A DNA stretch of 64,000 bases from Gossypium raimondii. Lineage: Eukaryota > Streptophyta > Magnoliopsida > Malvales > Malvaceae. The position numbers and the translations under genes were made by a program. The notes under the pieces are model-generated. The model saw nothing but the letters and a program-made list of their open reading frames with translations, ran no database searches and had not been told where the DNA came from. The stretch spans positions 55,154,094 through 55,218,093 of the forward strand of contig NC_068576.1 of assembly GCF_025698545.1 (NCBI RefSeq), in the 5' to 3' direction. Each line of letters opens with the position of its first letter. Positions within the stretch are counted from its first letter, which is position 1. Positions 42,100-52,730 of the stretch are shown one piece after another.

Positions 42100-42782
42100 A
42101 GGTTAATGTGCAAATTTATCACTATACTTTATTTTGATTAATATTTGCCATTGTACTTTTGAGTTAAAAATTAATATACCACTATGTTTTAACTTTATCT
42201 TGAATTTTGCAGTTTTAATTTTTATTGATTTTGTAGCTTTAATTTTTATTGAATTTTATCACTAAAATTTAATTTTTATTAAAATTTACTATTTAATTTT
42301 AATTTAAAATAAATTGAAGAAAAAATTAATAAAATAATATTTTAATTTAATACGTAAATTATTAAATTAATATTATATTGACAATTAATAAAAAATATTT
42401 ATATATAAAAAGTAAACTTAATATTTTTAAAATTTTTATGTTCAAGTATTTCTTTTAATAAATAAAATTCTAAATAAAATATACTATTTTTAATATTTAT
42501 AAAATGAATTAATATTAATTATTAAAATAAAACTTTCTTGTTAAAATTTATTTTAAATCATCAAAATCAATATTAAGAAGTAAAAGCTAATTAAAAATTA
42601 AAATTAATGAAAGAAATGAATAAAATTAAAAGTTTAGTGATAAAATTCAATCACATAACCGTTGTGAGGAAATTTAACCATATTTATAAAATATAATGAC
42701 AAATATTAATCAAAATAAAAACAATGATAAATTTCAATATTCACCAATAGTATGGTGACAAATTTACATTTTAACTCAAATT
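42100..42782. repeat. Foldback (long inverted repeat) element
   Basis: The left arm (from about 42102: ttaatgtgcaaatttatcac, tatactttattttgattaat) is matched by the reverse complement of the right arm (ending about 42780: gttaaaatgtaaatttgtca, then ttttattttgattaatattt). Arms of about 100-150 bases surround an AT-rich centre. No coding capacity. Terminal duplication not identified, so class is uncertain; a non-autonomous DNA transposon is likely. Confidence 0.55.
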
Positions 42783-43570
42783 TAATTTTTGTATTATCAA
42801 TTGGAATAGAATTAACATTTATTATTAAAAAAACTTGAAAATTATTTTTATATTTATAGTTGAACTTTAAACAAAATATTTTATTGTAAAATTATAAAAG
42901 CTTTAAAAATATAACTCCATTAAACATTAAATTACATTTTTAAACAATAAATATTAGATCTGTTGAAATTTAACCCTTTTTCTGTTTCTTTTCAATATTT
43001 TATGGGTTAAATTAAATTAATTAATTTAATAATAAAACAATTAATTTAATTCGATCTCTATAATAAAGGACTTATCGAGTACATTTCATATTAATTTTGA
43101 AGATTCAATTAAGATGTTTAAAAGTATTAAATAAATTTAAATAATTTTAATATAATAAAATATATTAATTTTAAGTTTTTATATAAAAGAAAAACATCAG
43201 CAAAAAGCTCATAAATGTTAGGTTGACTTTGTATATTAGACACTTAACTATTGCAAGCAACATGCAATGTAAAATTTTCATTTTATTTCGGAGATAGGAA
43301 TAGGGATGAGCGGAATTCTGTTTAAAATAAAAACCAGTAATTTCCAAAAATTTTCGCATCAAATTTTCCGCCAAATAACAACAATGGCCCCATTTCCACA
43401 AATAACAATGGCTTCCTTTTTTTTTTCTTTCAAACAAAGCAAAAGCGTATAGCTTCAATGGATAACTCCTCGGGACTCTGTTAAAACTGCTGTAATCAAA
43501 GAGACCAAAGCTTCAAACTTTTAAAGCCCTTTGAAGACAAACACATTTTGCTTTGATTTACCGACCAGCG
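42783..43570. other. AT-rich spacer and OEP37 upstream region
   Basis: 42783-43300 is AT-rich with no frame of interest. 43300-43570 is the promoter and 5' UTR side of the OEP37 gene, with composition becoming balanced from about 43370. Confidence 0.45.
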
Positions 43571-46432
43571 ATGTTGGAGCCATCTTCTCAAAAACCCAAT
43601 TTCTTAATCCCACAGGTGTCGCCAACTCCGGCGGCTCCACCGCCACCAATGGCACAACCACCTCCATCACCACCGCCACCTTCTCTAGTACGCACCTACT
43701 CCGGCAAGTTACTGTCTCTTCTATCCGAAAGACCTTCCCTTAGGGCGACTTCGGAGTTCGACAGTGACAGCCGTGTGTTCTTTCACAAGGTGTCGTGTAA
43801 GCTGTTCGACAACCTGGCCAGTCTCAAATTGTCGTTCATCAACGATAGCAAACGCGAGATCTCGGAACCGCAGTTGATGTTAACGTCAAAGTACTTGTCT
43901 ATCCATTACGATCCTGATGAACAAAATGCTCTCATTAGGACCTCTTTTGATGTGGGTCCTATGTTGAATTTCAATGTTGCCCATGATCTCAAGGTTTGCC
44001 CCCTTTTTTTTCGTTTAAAAACATATATATATTTACTTAGTGGTGTTGAGTTAGTTGGTTGGCATTGTCAATGAAAATTATATAGTTATTGTTTACTCTT
44101 TTATTGAGATGCATGGGAGGTTTGAGAGATTGTTTTTTTGGTAATATTTAATAAGATGCAGCCCGATTTGTGCATTGGAGGTGCAAGTTTTCATGAAATT
44201 GATGATGGGATTTTACTGAAATTTTCTCTCATATTGATTCTTGAAGACCATTTTGTTCATCCTTTTGCATTTGGATTTTCATCTTAAAAACCTCCATTTT
44301 CTTTTAGATGATGTACTTTTTGGAATCTGAAAATTGTTATTGCTTCTGGAATCAATGCTATCAATAGGGGTATTAAAAGTGGCATTGGTGCTCTCAAGCT
44401 ATTTGAGATTTATTGACTTGAACTCGAGCTATTAATCAAATTAAATTCGAGCAGTTTATAAGTCTAATCAAACATTTTGTTTTAATATGGTTTTATATTA
44501 TAAAATTACATTTTTACTCTTGTTATATAGAAAGAGCTTAAGTACAAACGAGCTCCAGCTTGACTACGAATGAGCTTAATTGAGCTTGAGTTCGATCTTA
44601 AGTACGAAAATTTATAAGCAAGCTTAATCCAGTTTGATTAAGCCTTGACCCAAGCTCTAGCTTAAAAATTAATGTTTATTCAAGCTCAAGCCGAGTATTG
44701 AGCTTTGACTTCCAAGTTGAACTCGTGCTTGTCACTATTCAGGTTTGGTTCGGCTCAATTACACCCCTAGCTATCACGGTTGTTATTTTGAACATTTACT
44801 TCAAGCGACGTATGTTGTCCCGTTAATATTTGTATTTTTCTCAGGCACAACAAGGTGAGGTGTCTATGTATGCAAGCCTTCCCAGTCCCGGCTTTGGTGT
44901 CCAAGTATCATCTTCTTTTCCATATTCTGGTTTGGTGAGTACTATTTTTGTCCTAAGTATCTTCCTGTAATAATCAACCATTTATAGCATTAAGTTCTAG
45001 ACAATTGGAGACTTAAATACCTTAATGTTCTTATACTGATAGCATGACAGCACTTATTCATATTAGTCCCATTAAATATTTATCTGAACATAGAGTTTGA
45101 AAAAGTATCCGGTAATTCCCGTTCAGCCGGTTTTCGTGGTTCTGACTATAGTTTTCAAAGGTGCAACCTGTGCTTTAGGCATTAGAATCCTTGTGTTTCT
45201 TGAGGCATAAGGCACAAAAGAAAAAACCTTACTTAAGTGAAGTAAGACACAATATGTAATAATGTGTGATTTGTTACTTTTGTATATGTATTTGTGTGTG
45301 TATGTGTTTTGCCCTTACAAAAAAAATGAGTCCGAGTCCACCAGACATATGTCCGATCAAATGTATGCTGCTTGAAAGGGTATAAGATGCTTTTGTTGTT
45401 TGACACTTAGATACAGTGCTTAGGTGCATGCCTTAACATGTGTCTGATTACTGGTATTGCTGTTGTGTTTTCGTGCCTATGCATTATCACCCGTCCACCG
45501 CGCTTCTTTTCCGCTTTAATATATTTAAACAAGGTTATAGCCTCTCTCTTTTTTGCCCTCTAATTACCTTCTGTTACTTTCCTCTCGCTGCAGCCTAGAG
45601 CAACGATTAGATTCCCGATGGGTGAAGTTACATTGGAGGAGAGAGAGGAGGCGGATGTACTGAGAACATTGTCGGTAAAGGGAATTCTTAGAGGTCAAAT
45701 TTTAAACGGGGTCTGTTCCGCTCATTACGTTGATGAAGAACTGAAATTAAGATACATATATAAGGTGGTTATTCCTCATTGTTATAAAAGCTCTGCTTCT
45801 GTTCCTGTTTATGTGCAAAATTTTGAGTTTGTGGGTGTTTTCTTTTACTAGATGGTTTCGATGTTTTTGTCGAATTGCAGGATCAAGCAATGTCGTTTAT
45901 CCCTAGCATTTCGATACCGTCGAATGCTGTATCATTTGCATTCAAGCGACGTCTCAGTCCATCTGATAAATTGAGGTTAGAACGCTGCAATTTCTTTTAT
46001 TTTGCTCAGGACATAACGAGCTCTTTTCGCAGTGGTGTCTGTTCTATCGAAGTGTTTTTATGATCGGTTTTCGAACTTATCCGCAGCTACTGGTACAAGC
46101 TTTATTCGAACAATTGGAGTGCTGTGTACAAGCACACATACAAGAAAAGCTTCAAGCTCAAAGCTGGATATGATTCAGAAGTCCGTCTCGGTTGGGCTTC
46201 TATATGGGTAAGCTCTTTCTATTTGCCGAACTTTGTCATCCTCGAAAGCAAGGCTCTCGTTGTTTACTCGAAATAACTCATAATATCCTCGTTTCAGGTT
46301 GGAGACAAAAACGGCAGGGCAAGGACAGCCCCGATGAAGATGAAAGTCCAGTTTATGTTACAGGTACCGCAGGATGACATTAAGTCATCGACGCTAATGT
46401 TCCGAGTTAAAAAGAGATGGGATATATTGTAG
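43571..46432 (+). CDS. OEP37: Outer envelope pore protein 37, chloroplastic
   Basis: Beta-barrel cation-selective channel of the plastid outer envelope. Exons 43571-43993, 44845-44934, 45594-45764, 45881-45975, 46087-46207 and 46298-46432 sum to 1035 nt, or 344 residues, about the known OEP37 length. A Pro-rich leader (APPPPMAQPPPSPPPPS, about 22-38) is followed by alternating-residue strands typical of a barrel: VSCKLFDNLASLKLSFIND, QLMLTSKYLSIHYDPDEQNA, GVQVSSSFPYSGLPRATIRF, YWYKLYSNNWSAVYKHTYKK, and the terminal strand TLMFRVKKRWDIL ending in a hydrophobic residue. No cleavable transit peptide is obvious, as expected for an outer-envelope protein. Start: the first ATG in frame; an in-frame TTG upstream is not needed. 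Splice sites are GT-AG with matching phases. Intron 1 carries a 405-bp hAT-like MITE. Confidence 0.93.
44365..44769. mobile_element. hAT-like MITE in OEP37 intron 1
   Basis: The element begins taggggtattaa and ends ttacacccct(a), giving a short terminal inverted repeat (TAGGGGTRTAA). It is flanked by GCTATCAA (44357-44364) and GCTATCAC (44770-44777), an 8-base duplication with one mismatch, which is the hAT-type length. The inside is rich in 'gagcttgagctc'-like phrases and codes for nothing. Confidence 0.7.
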
Positions 46433-46833
46433 TGTAGTCCCGTGCCTGCGACATCCTCGTCTCGTTTCTCTCTTTATATTTGCATAGTTTCTTTTGACCT
46501 TTTACGACGCTTCGTAATGATGCTAACTGTTATATAATCACATCATTATATATTTTGATCATATCTGCTGTTTTTGAGACAATTTCTAGAAGTATTATAG
46601 CTCCTCTTCAACCCATAAATAGAAGGACAATATGTTTCAAAGCACTCGAATACACAATCTCCTGCATTAACAGCAATGCTTATGTTAATCAAGTTAAGAC
46701 TCAATCGATAATTAAATATTAGTTAAATATTCATTATATACTTATTACATGAATGGTTTAAATTTGATGTATTAAAAAAATTATTATAATTAAATTTGTG
46801 ATTCATTATATACTTGCAAAAGAATAGTGCAAG
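46433..46833. other. OEP37 3' flank
   Basis: Likely 3' UTR (46433 to about 46560) and short AT-rich spacer before the repeat that borders the organellar block. Nothing else seen. Confidence 0.5.
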
Positions 46834-47165
46834 TGCACATGACTTAAATATTCATTTAGTCCTTAAATTTGTTATTCACCCTCAAGTTGGTACTTATGAT
46901 TCTAAGTTGGCATTCAATTTTTATTTTGTGAAGTCTTTTAGTACTTCATTGTAATGATGTTAAGTTTGGTATATGTGACATTTTTAGACAGTGATACGTG
47001 GTAATGTTGACATTATTATGATATCATAATTTATTTTTGAAAAAAATAAAATCTATTATTTAAAAAATTTATAAACTTTTTAAATCATAAATTTTTAAAT
47101 AATTAGAAAAGTTAGAAAACTCTAAAATATATAAAAATATATACAAATTTAAAATGTTTTGTTAA
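46834..47165 (+). repeat. Dispersed repeat, left copy flanking the plastid-derived block
   Basis: Starts tgcacatgacttaaatattc and continues with attcatttagtccttaaatt, ttggtacttatgattctaag, aagtttggtatatgtgacat and gatacgtggtaatgttgaca. An inverted, diverged copy lies at about 58850-59120 on the far side of the organellar insert. Such 'everything after aatgctcatttag' repeats recur in cotton-like genomes from memory; that link is inference. Confidence 0.55.
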
Positions 47166-47219
47166 TAACATGAATAAAATTATTAAAATATTATTAAATA
47201 ATTAGAAAGGGTATAGAAG

Positions 47220-48235
47220 ATTAAGATGCCTTTTTTATTTATATTCCATACACTATCCAGAAAAAAGAAGAAGAAGAATTTGTATTTAATTTATTGGTAC
47301 CTTTCTTTTTATATTCCCATTCAAATCTAAAGGATAGATTAGGATCTATATCTATTATCATATATAAATCGAATTGATGAAATAAACAAAATGCAAAAAA
47401 AATCTTTCTTTTTCTATCTCACCCAGTTTTTTGTTGTCTTACATTTATAATTTATACATCTCCATTTATACACGAAAACTACATTAAAATAAAAAATGTA
47501 AAACCCATTTTATCTACCTATGCAAACTTGAATTTGATTTTTTTTTCCATAAATTGGTAATTGGTCAATCTCGAAGAGAGGGTATGCCCAATTTTCATTT
47601 TCAACCAAATTCGAATGAGACTCGTAGTTAATCTGTTGAAGGATACATAATTTTGAAAAAAAGAGAGAATATTTTATTACATTAATAGTCATTTTTCTTT
47701 TAATTATATGTAAATATAAAGAAAATATCGGATAGTCTTTCCTACAAGAAAATGTTCATTTATTGTAGTGGAAGAAAATCAATTAGTTCCGCGATGAAAA
47801 TGAACTAGTTAATAAGTTCAAATAAGCAAACTCAAATAATTCGTTTTCTTTTAAATTCTAGGACATCCTATGATTTATATCATACTTTTTGGGGAAATTC
47901 TTTGTATTTTTATCGATGTATCTAACTTATTGTAAATAGAAATTACTGTAATATGTATTAATAATAAATAATAATTGATACTTTCAGAAAATATTACTAT
48001 AATGAAAAAAGAATTCTTTTATTTTTCATTATAGTAACTTGGTGAGATCATTTGATTACTTCTAATTTGAAATTTGAATATTTTTGAAATAGTTGCGAAA
48101 GATTAAAAAATTAAGAATAGAAATTTTCAGTTAACTTTATAATCTCTCGATTTTTTTATTGCTCCTTTTCAATCAAAAGAGATAAGAGCTGGTGAATCAG
48201 AAACGATTAATTAAGAAAGAATAACAATTTTTTTT
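47220..48235 (+). other. Plastid rpl32-ndhF intergenic spacer copy
   Basis: AT-rich DNA leading directly into the ndhF start; the final part (gataagagctggtgaatcag, then aaacgattaattaag) is the well-known plastid sequence just upstream of ndhF. The left edge of the plastid homology is near 47220 but was judged by eye only. Confidence 0.6.
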
Positions 48236-48317
48236 ATGGACCATGCATATTAGTATTCATGGATCGTACCTTTTGTTCCACTTACAATTCCTATTTTAAT
48301 AGGAATGAGACTCTTAC

Positions 48318-51064
48318 TGTAACAACCTCTTTTTTTGTGGTGTCGAAAATAGTAGTTTCGGGGCCACCAAATTCGACGAGTAAGTTTGTAAATATTATTA
48401 TTTAATATTTACGAGTCAAATGTGATTTTTAAAAAGGTTTTTGATTTGATAATTTATGTTATATAAGTGATTTATTAAGTTCAAGTGGTTTTAGAAAATA
48501 AGGTATCGGGACCTTGTTTTTATAAACTGAGCCGTAAATATTTTTATAAATATTTATGGAGTGTCATTAAGGTGGTATTAAAGTTTCATTAAGAAATTCT
48601 AACGTTTCGATGGTTAATTAATTAAAAAAGATCAAATTAAAAAAGTACATTCCTGGGACTCCGTTCCTGTAAATCAGACTCGTTTGTGTAGTTAATTAGG
48701 TTTCAATTAAATGAATTTGCTTGAATTAAAAGTAATTAGATATAAGAACTAAATTGCATATAATATAGAGTGAAAATTGAATTATAGATTAAAGAAAAAT
48801 TAAAGGGACTAAAGAAGCAATTATGTCATTATTCTTTAACAAGGTGGCATAAGTTAAGATATTTATAAATTTAATATATATAATAATAAAATATGTTTTA
48901 CTTAATTATTAAGAGTATATATATTATATTATATTAAAACAAAACAAAACAAAACAAATAAAAATAAATAAAAAGAAAGAAAGAAAGAAAAGAAAAGGAA
49001 AGAAAGGAAGGAGAAAGCCACGGTTTTAGTGGCTTTAATTGTTCAAAGTTTAATTGGTTAGTCAATTTAGTCCATTTTTCTTTTAATTTTTATGTTTTCG
49101 AATCCCGATATTAAATAGTACCCAACCCATGACAAAATTTTAGAAATTATTGAGTTTTTAAATGTTGTTAATGTTGAATAATTTTAGTATTAGAGATTAA
49201 ATTAATAGATTTTAAGTTAGAAGTGAAAAAGGATTGAATTGTAGAATAAATTGTAAATTTTGAGTAATAGGGACTAAAATGTGAAAAATTCAAAATTTAG
49301 GGATTTAAGTGAAATTAGAGAGTTAAATCTAGTTTACAGTGGCAATTGAATGAAAATATAGAATTGATTGTGAAGAAATAAAATTAGTCTCGGTTTAGGG
49401 ACTAAATTGGAATTTTGACAAATGTTGAGTAAAAATTGAAATATGCAATTGAATTGTATTGTATTGTATTGTATTGATGAATTTTAATTGTTTTAATTTC
49501 GTAGCTAACGTCATACCGGAATCCTCGACTAAAAAGGGGAAAGATAAAGTCGACGAGGAATAGTTCGGAATTTTTGGTTTGTATTTCTATAATCCGAATT
49601 TAATTGTTAATTGTTATAATTCAATTTAATGTATATAGTAAGTGTTGAGGTGAGAATTATTATGTTTTGCAATTGAAATGGATTGATTTAGTAATGTGAT
49701 GAATTTATTGAATTTATATTGATTGAATTGGTATATATATTGAATATATTGATTATTTGAATTGAAATGAATATTGGTTGTATTTGAAAAGTGAATTGAA
49801 ACCCTATTAACTGTATCGGGTTGAGTCGGATATAGATGGCATGCCATAGGATTGGAAAAGTTCAAGGATTTCTTCGACTTCGAGTCGATGAAACATTGGG
49901 TGTCAATTTACTACTTCGGATTAATTTGATGATGCATTGGGTGCCAATTTACTTCGGTTTAACTGATGAGGCACTAAGTGTCAAATTATTACTTCGAATT
50001 ATCCGATGAGGCATTGGTGCCAAACTGGTGTGTTTTGGTTGGATCTGTGTATCCGTCCGAGTCTGAGTCGTGTTAATAGGGGTAAATGAATAATAAAGTT
50101 TTATAATTGATATTGAAATGGTATGGTATGAGAAATGGAAGTGAAATAGTGAATTAAAAATAGAATGTGAAATATGCTGCAAATATATGGAATATATGAG
50201 TTATATACTCATGAAATGACTATGGAATGAATATTGCAATTGTATAATGAAATGTGAAATAAATTGTGAAAATCTATTTATATAGCAAGTATGAGAATTG
50301 AGATATTTGTGAAACAAATGAAATATGATATGGTTGTTGTAATAATTAAATATTAATATGTGTTTATATTTCAATTGTATATTTGTAATTTCTTATCTTT
50401 AAATATTCGGATTATAGAAATACCACTGAGTTTATACTCAGCGTACGGTTTTGTTTTCCCTGCGTAAATTAGGCACTTAACTTTTGATCGCCGATTTAGC
50501 ATCCAACAACGACCCCGAACTTAAATGTGGTGATGTTTATCCTTTGTGTCAGCATGTACCTAGGATGTCTAAATCATAATTATTTTGTGGTTTGATTGTA
50601 AATGAGGTTATAAGTTTAATTTTGGTTGGTTTTATACATATAAATATGTGTTTGTTTTTGAAGTCATATTATGACATGATAAATTGAACTAAATCTAGAT
50701 AGGTGCATGTAATTTTAATTCTATGTTTAAGTGCTCGTGAACTAGGCAAATTGATTTGGATTTAGTATGTTTATAATTTAGATTAAAATGATGCTTTGAT
50801 GACTTAGGGTGGGTTTGGATGGGCGATTGGGTGCGGTGCGGTGCGCTTAGATTACTTTTTGTCTCACGCTACAGTATTGCTACACTATCTAATCTCACCG
50901 CCACCGCTGTTTTTATACTAACCACAGGTAAACGCACCGCCCATCCGAACTCACCCTTATTTTGATGATATAAAATGTTTAAAATTTCTGTCTATTTGAT
51001 CTGTAAACTCCGGTAATGCTCCGTAACCCGGTTCTGGCGAGGGATACAGGTTGGGGATGTTACA
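48318..51064 (+). mobile_element. Solo LTR-like element 1 (inserted in ndhF)
   Basis: Begins TGTAACAACC and ends GGGGATGTTACA, so TG...CA termini. It is bordered by the perfect 5-base duplication CTTAC (48313-48317 and 51065-51069). Removing it restores the ndhF reading around the insertion. Length 2747 bp including a nested 150-bp MITE. No gag-pol coding and no second LTR is visible, so it is best read as a solo LTR. It is homologous to element 2: both carry ccctattaact, tcggatatag, ggcatgccatagga and near-identical 3' ends with 'actccggtaatgctccgtaa'. Ty3/gypsy origin is inferred from LTR size and style. Contains an A-rich (AAAAC)n/(GAAA)n tract near 48935-49000. Confidence 0.88.
50807..50956 (-). 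mobile_element. 150-bp Harbinger/Tourist-like MITE, copy 1 (nested in LTR 1)
   Basis: Terminal inverted repeats gggtgggtttggatgggcg (left) and its complement with two mismatches (right), flanked by the 3-base duplication TTA (50804-50806 and 50957-50959), which is the PIF/Harbinger target type. The inside includes caccgccaccgctgttttta. It is the reverse orientation of the copy at 57538-57687, of the same length (150 bp). Confidence 0.88.
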
Positions 51065-51760
51065 CTTACTTTTTTCGAATGCAACAAAAACTCTTCGTCG
51101 TATGTGGGCTTTTCCCAATATTTTATTGTTAAGTATAGTTATAATTTTTTTCTCTCGATCTGTCTATTTAGTAAATAAATGGAAGTTCTATCTATCAATA
51201 TGTATGGTCTTGGACCATCAATAATGATTTTTCTTTCGAGTTTGGCTACTTTATTGATTCACTTACCGATCTATTATGTCAATATTAATCACTACTGTTG
51301 GATTTTTTGTTCTTATTTATAGTGACAATTATATGTCTCATGAGGAAGGATATTTGAGATTTTTTGCTTACATGAGTTTGTTCAATGCTTCAATGTTGGG
51401 ATTAGTTACTTGTTCGAATTTGTTACAAATTTATATTTTTGGGGAACTAGTTGGAATGTGCTCTTATCTATTAATAGGTTTTTGGTTCACACGACCCGCT
51501 GCGGCAAATGCTTGTCAAAAAGCGTTTGTAACTAATGGGATAGGCGATTTTGGTTTATTATTAGGAATCTTAGGTTTTTATTGGATAACGGGAAGTTTCG
51601 AATTTCAAGATTTGGTCAAAATATTTAATAACTTGATTTATAATAATGAGGTTCATTTTTTATTTGTTACTTTATGTGCCTCTTTATTATTTGTGCCATC
51701 ATCATTGAATTGAATTAATAAATATTCAAATAGATAGAATATATAGAATTTGCATATCGA

Positions 51761-52575
51761 GCGGGTAGCGGGAATCGAACCCGCATCGTTAGCTTGGAAG
51801 GCTAGGGGTTATAGTCGACGTTGATTCATTATTTTTAGCGTCTTTAATTCAAAACCGAATATGAAATTTTGGTTTCATTTGGCTCCTTTATGGAAGATGG
51901 ATAAAAAAAAGAATATAAATAAGATAAAGGTAAGGCAGTAACGAAATGAAATAAGAATTCGGCCCATAACATCTATGTTAGCTTTTCTATCTGAATGCAT
52001 TCAAAACAATTTGCTTTTTAGATGATCCTTCTAGAAGAGTGCGACTAGAATAGAACAGTTTTTCTAGTTACTTCGTTCTCTATTTCTATTTGAGAAAATC
52101 CTTAGGAAAAACATTTTGTTTCCGCTGAGCTAAAACAAGATGTAAATGTCTCTAGTAGACCAAAGTTATCGTTCAATAGCTATTTTGCTTCAATTTATCC
52201 CATCAAAAAGAATTGAAGATTTTGTTACAAATAGAAATACACTTTTCTATATTTATCCATGGATCTTTTCCTCATACTTATTAAATTGGAAGTATTGTTC
52301 CAATTGAAAAAAAAAATTATGTTTCGTAATTTCATAATCCAATTTTTCAATTTTTAGTTAGAATATAATTAAAAAATTATATATAATTTAATTGGCCCTT
52401 GGATCCAAATCACGAGAATATATATTCTTCCTCAAATCTTTCGTTGAGAGGTAAAGGATTAAATCCTTTTAAGAAAATTTTTTTTTGCTCGGAATATGAA
52501 TCAAACTGAGGGACCCCTTAACTCTTAGGGGGATTAATAGAACGAATCACACTTTTAGCACTAAACTATACCCAC
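51761..52575 (-). pseudogene. trnG-UCC: Plastid trnG-UCC copy with group II intron
   Basis: Both exons and the whole intron are present on the minus strand. 5' exon 52553-52575 (23 nt), group II intron 51808-52552 beginning GTGTGATTCG and ending ...GACTATAAC, 3' exon 51761-51807 (47 nt) with anticodon TCC in ccttccaagc. Exon 1 differs from the plastid consensus, as I remember it, at two places: second base C to T (breaks the 2:71 acceptor-stem pair) and G to C in GTGGTAAAA. The copy is nuclear and lacks plastid transcription and splicing factors, so it is not expected to make a tRNA. Confidence 0.85.
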
Positions 52576-52730
52576 TACAATGCGATTATTGTATTTATTG
52601 TATATTTATTGTATATAAAGGGACCCTTTGTCGAACAGGGGAATTGGGCGTAACCAAGATAGGAGCCACCTTTTGTCAGAAGACTTGTGTTAATAGGAGT
52701 TTTGATAGACAGGATTTGACAAAAGGACTT
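52576..52730 (-). other. Plastid trnS-trnG spacer copy
   Basis: Continues upstream of trnG-UCC on the minus strand; it is interrupted after 52730 by LTR element 2 and resumes at 56337 with gacttagtcataacataaat. This reads as plastid trnS-GCU to trnG-UCC spacer. Confidence 0.55.

Larger units (their letters stand above)
48236..51694 (+). pseudogene. ndhF: Plastid ndhF 5' fragment, split by an LTR element
   Basis: N-terminal part of the NAD(P)H dehydrogenase subunit 5 gene in a nuclear plastid insertion. ATG at 48236 begins MDHAY, then an in-frame stop (48251-48253), then YSWIVPFVPLTIPILIGM. The reading is cut at 48317 by a 2747-bp LTR element and resumes after 51069 (LRRMWAFPNILLLSIVMIF). More stops follow near 51175, with a frameshift just before 51276. 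After it a clean stretch runs to about 51694: [76 protein letters not shown]. Homology stops abruptly at LCASLLF, where the sequence joins the trnG segment. The normal protein is about 740 residues, so most of the gene was never part of the insert. Not functional. Confidence 0.93.

Noticed and set aside
51276-51713. Clean 145-residue frame with strong NdhF similarity
   Set aside because: It is only the middle of the N-terminal third of ndhF; upstream stops, a frameshift and an LTR insertion, and an abrupt end of homology, make it a nuclear pseudogene fragment rather than a gene.
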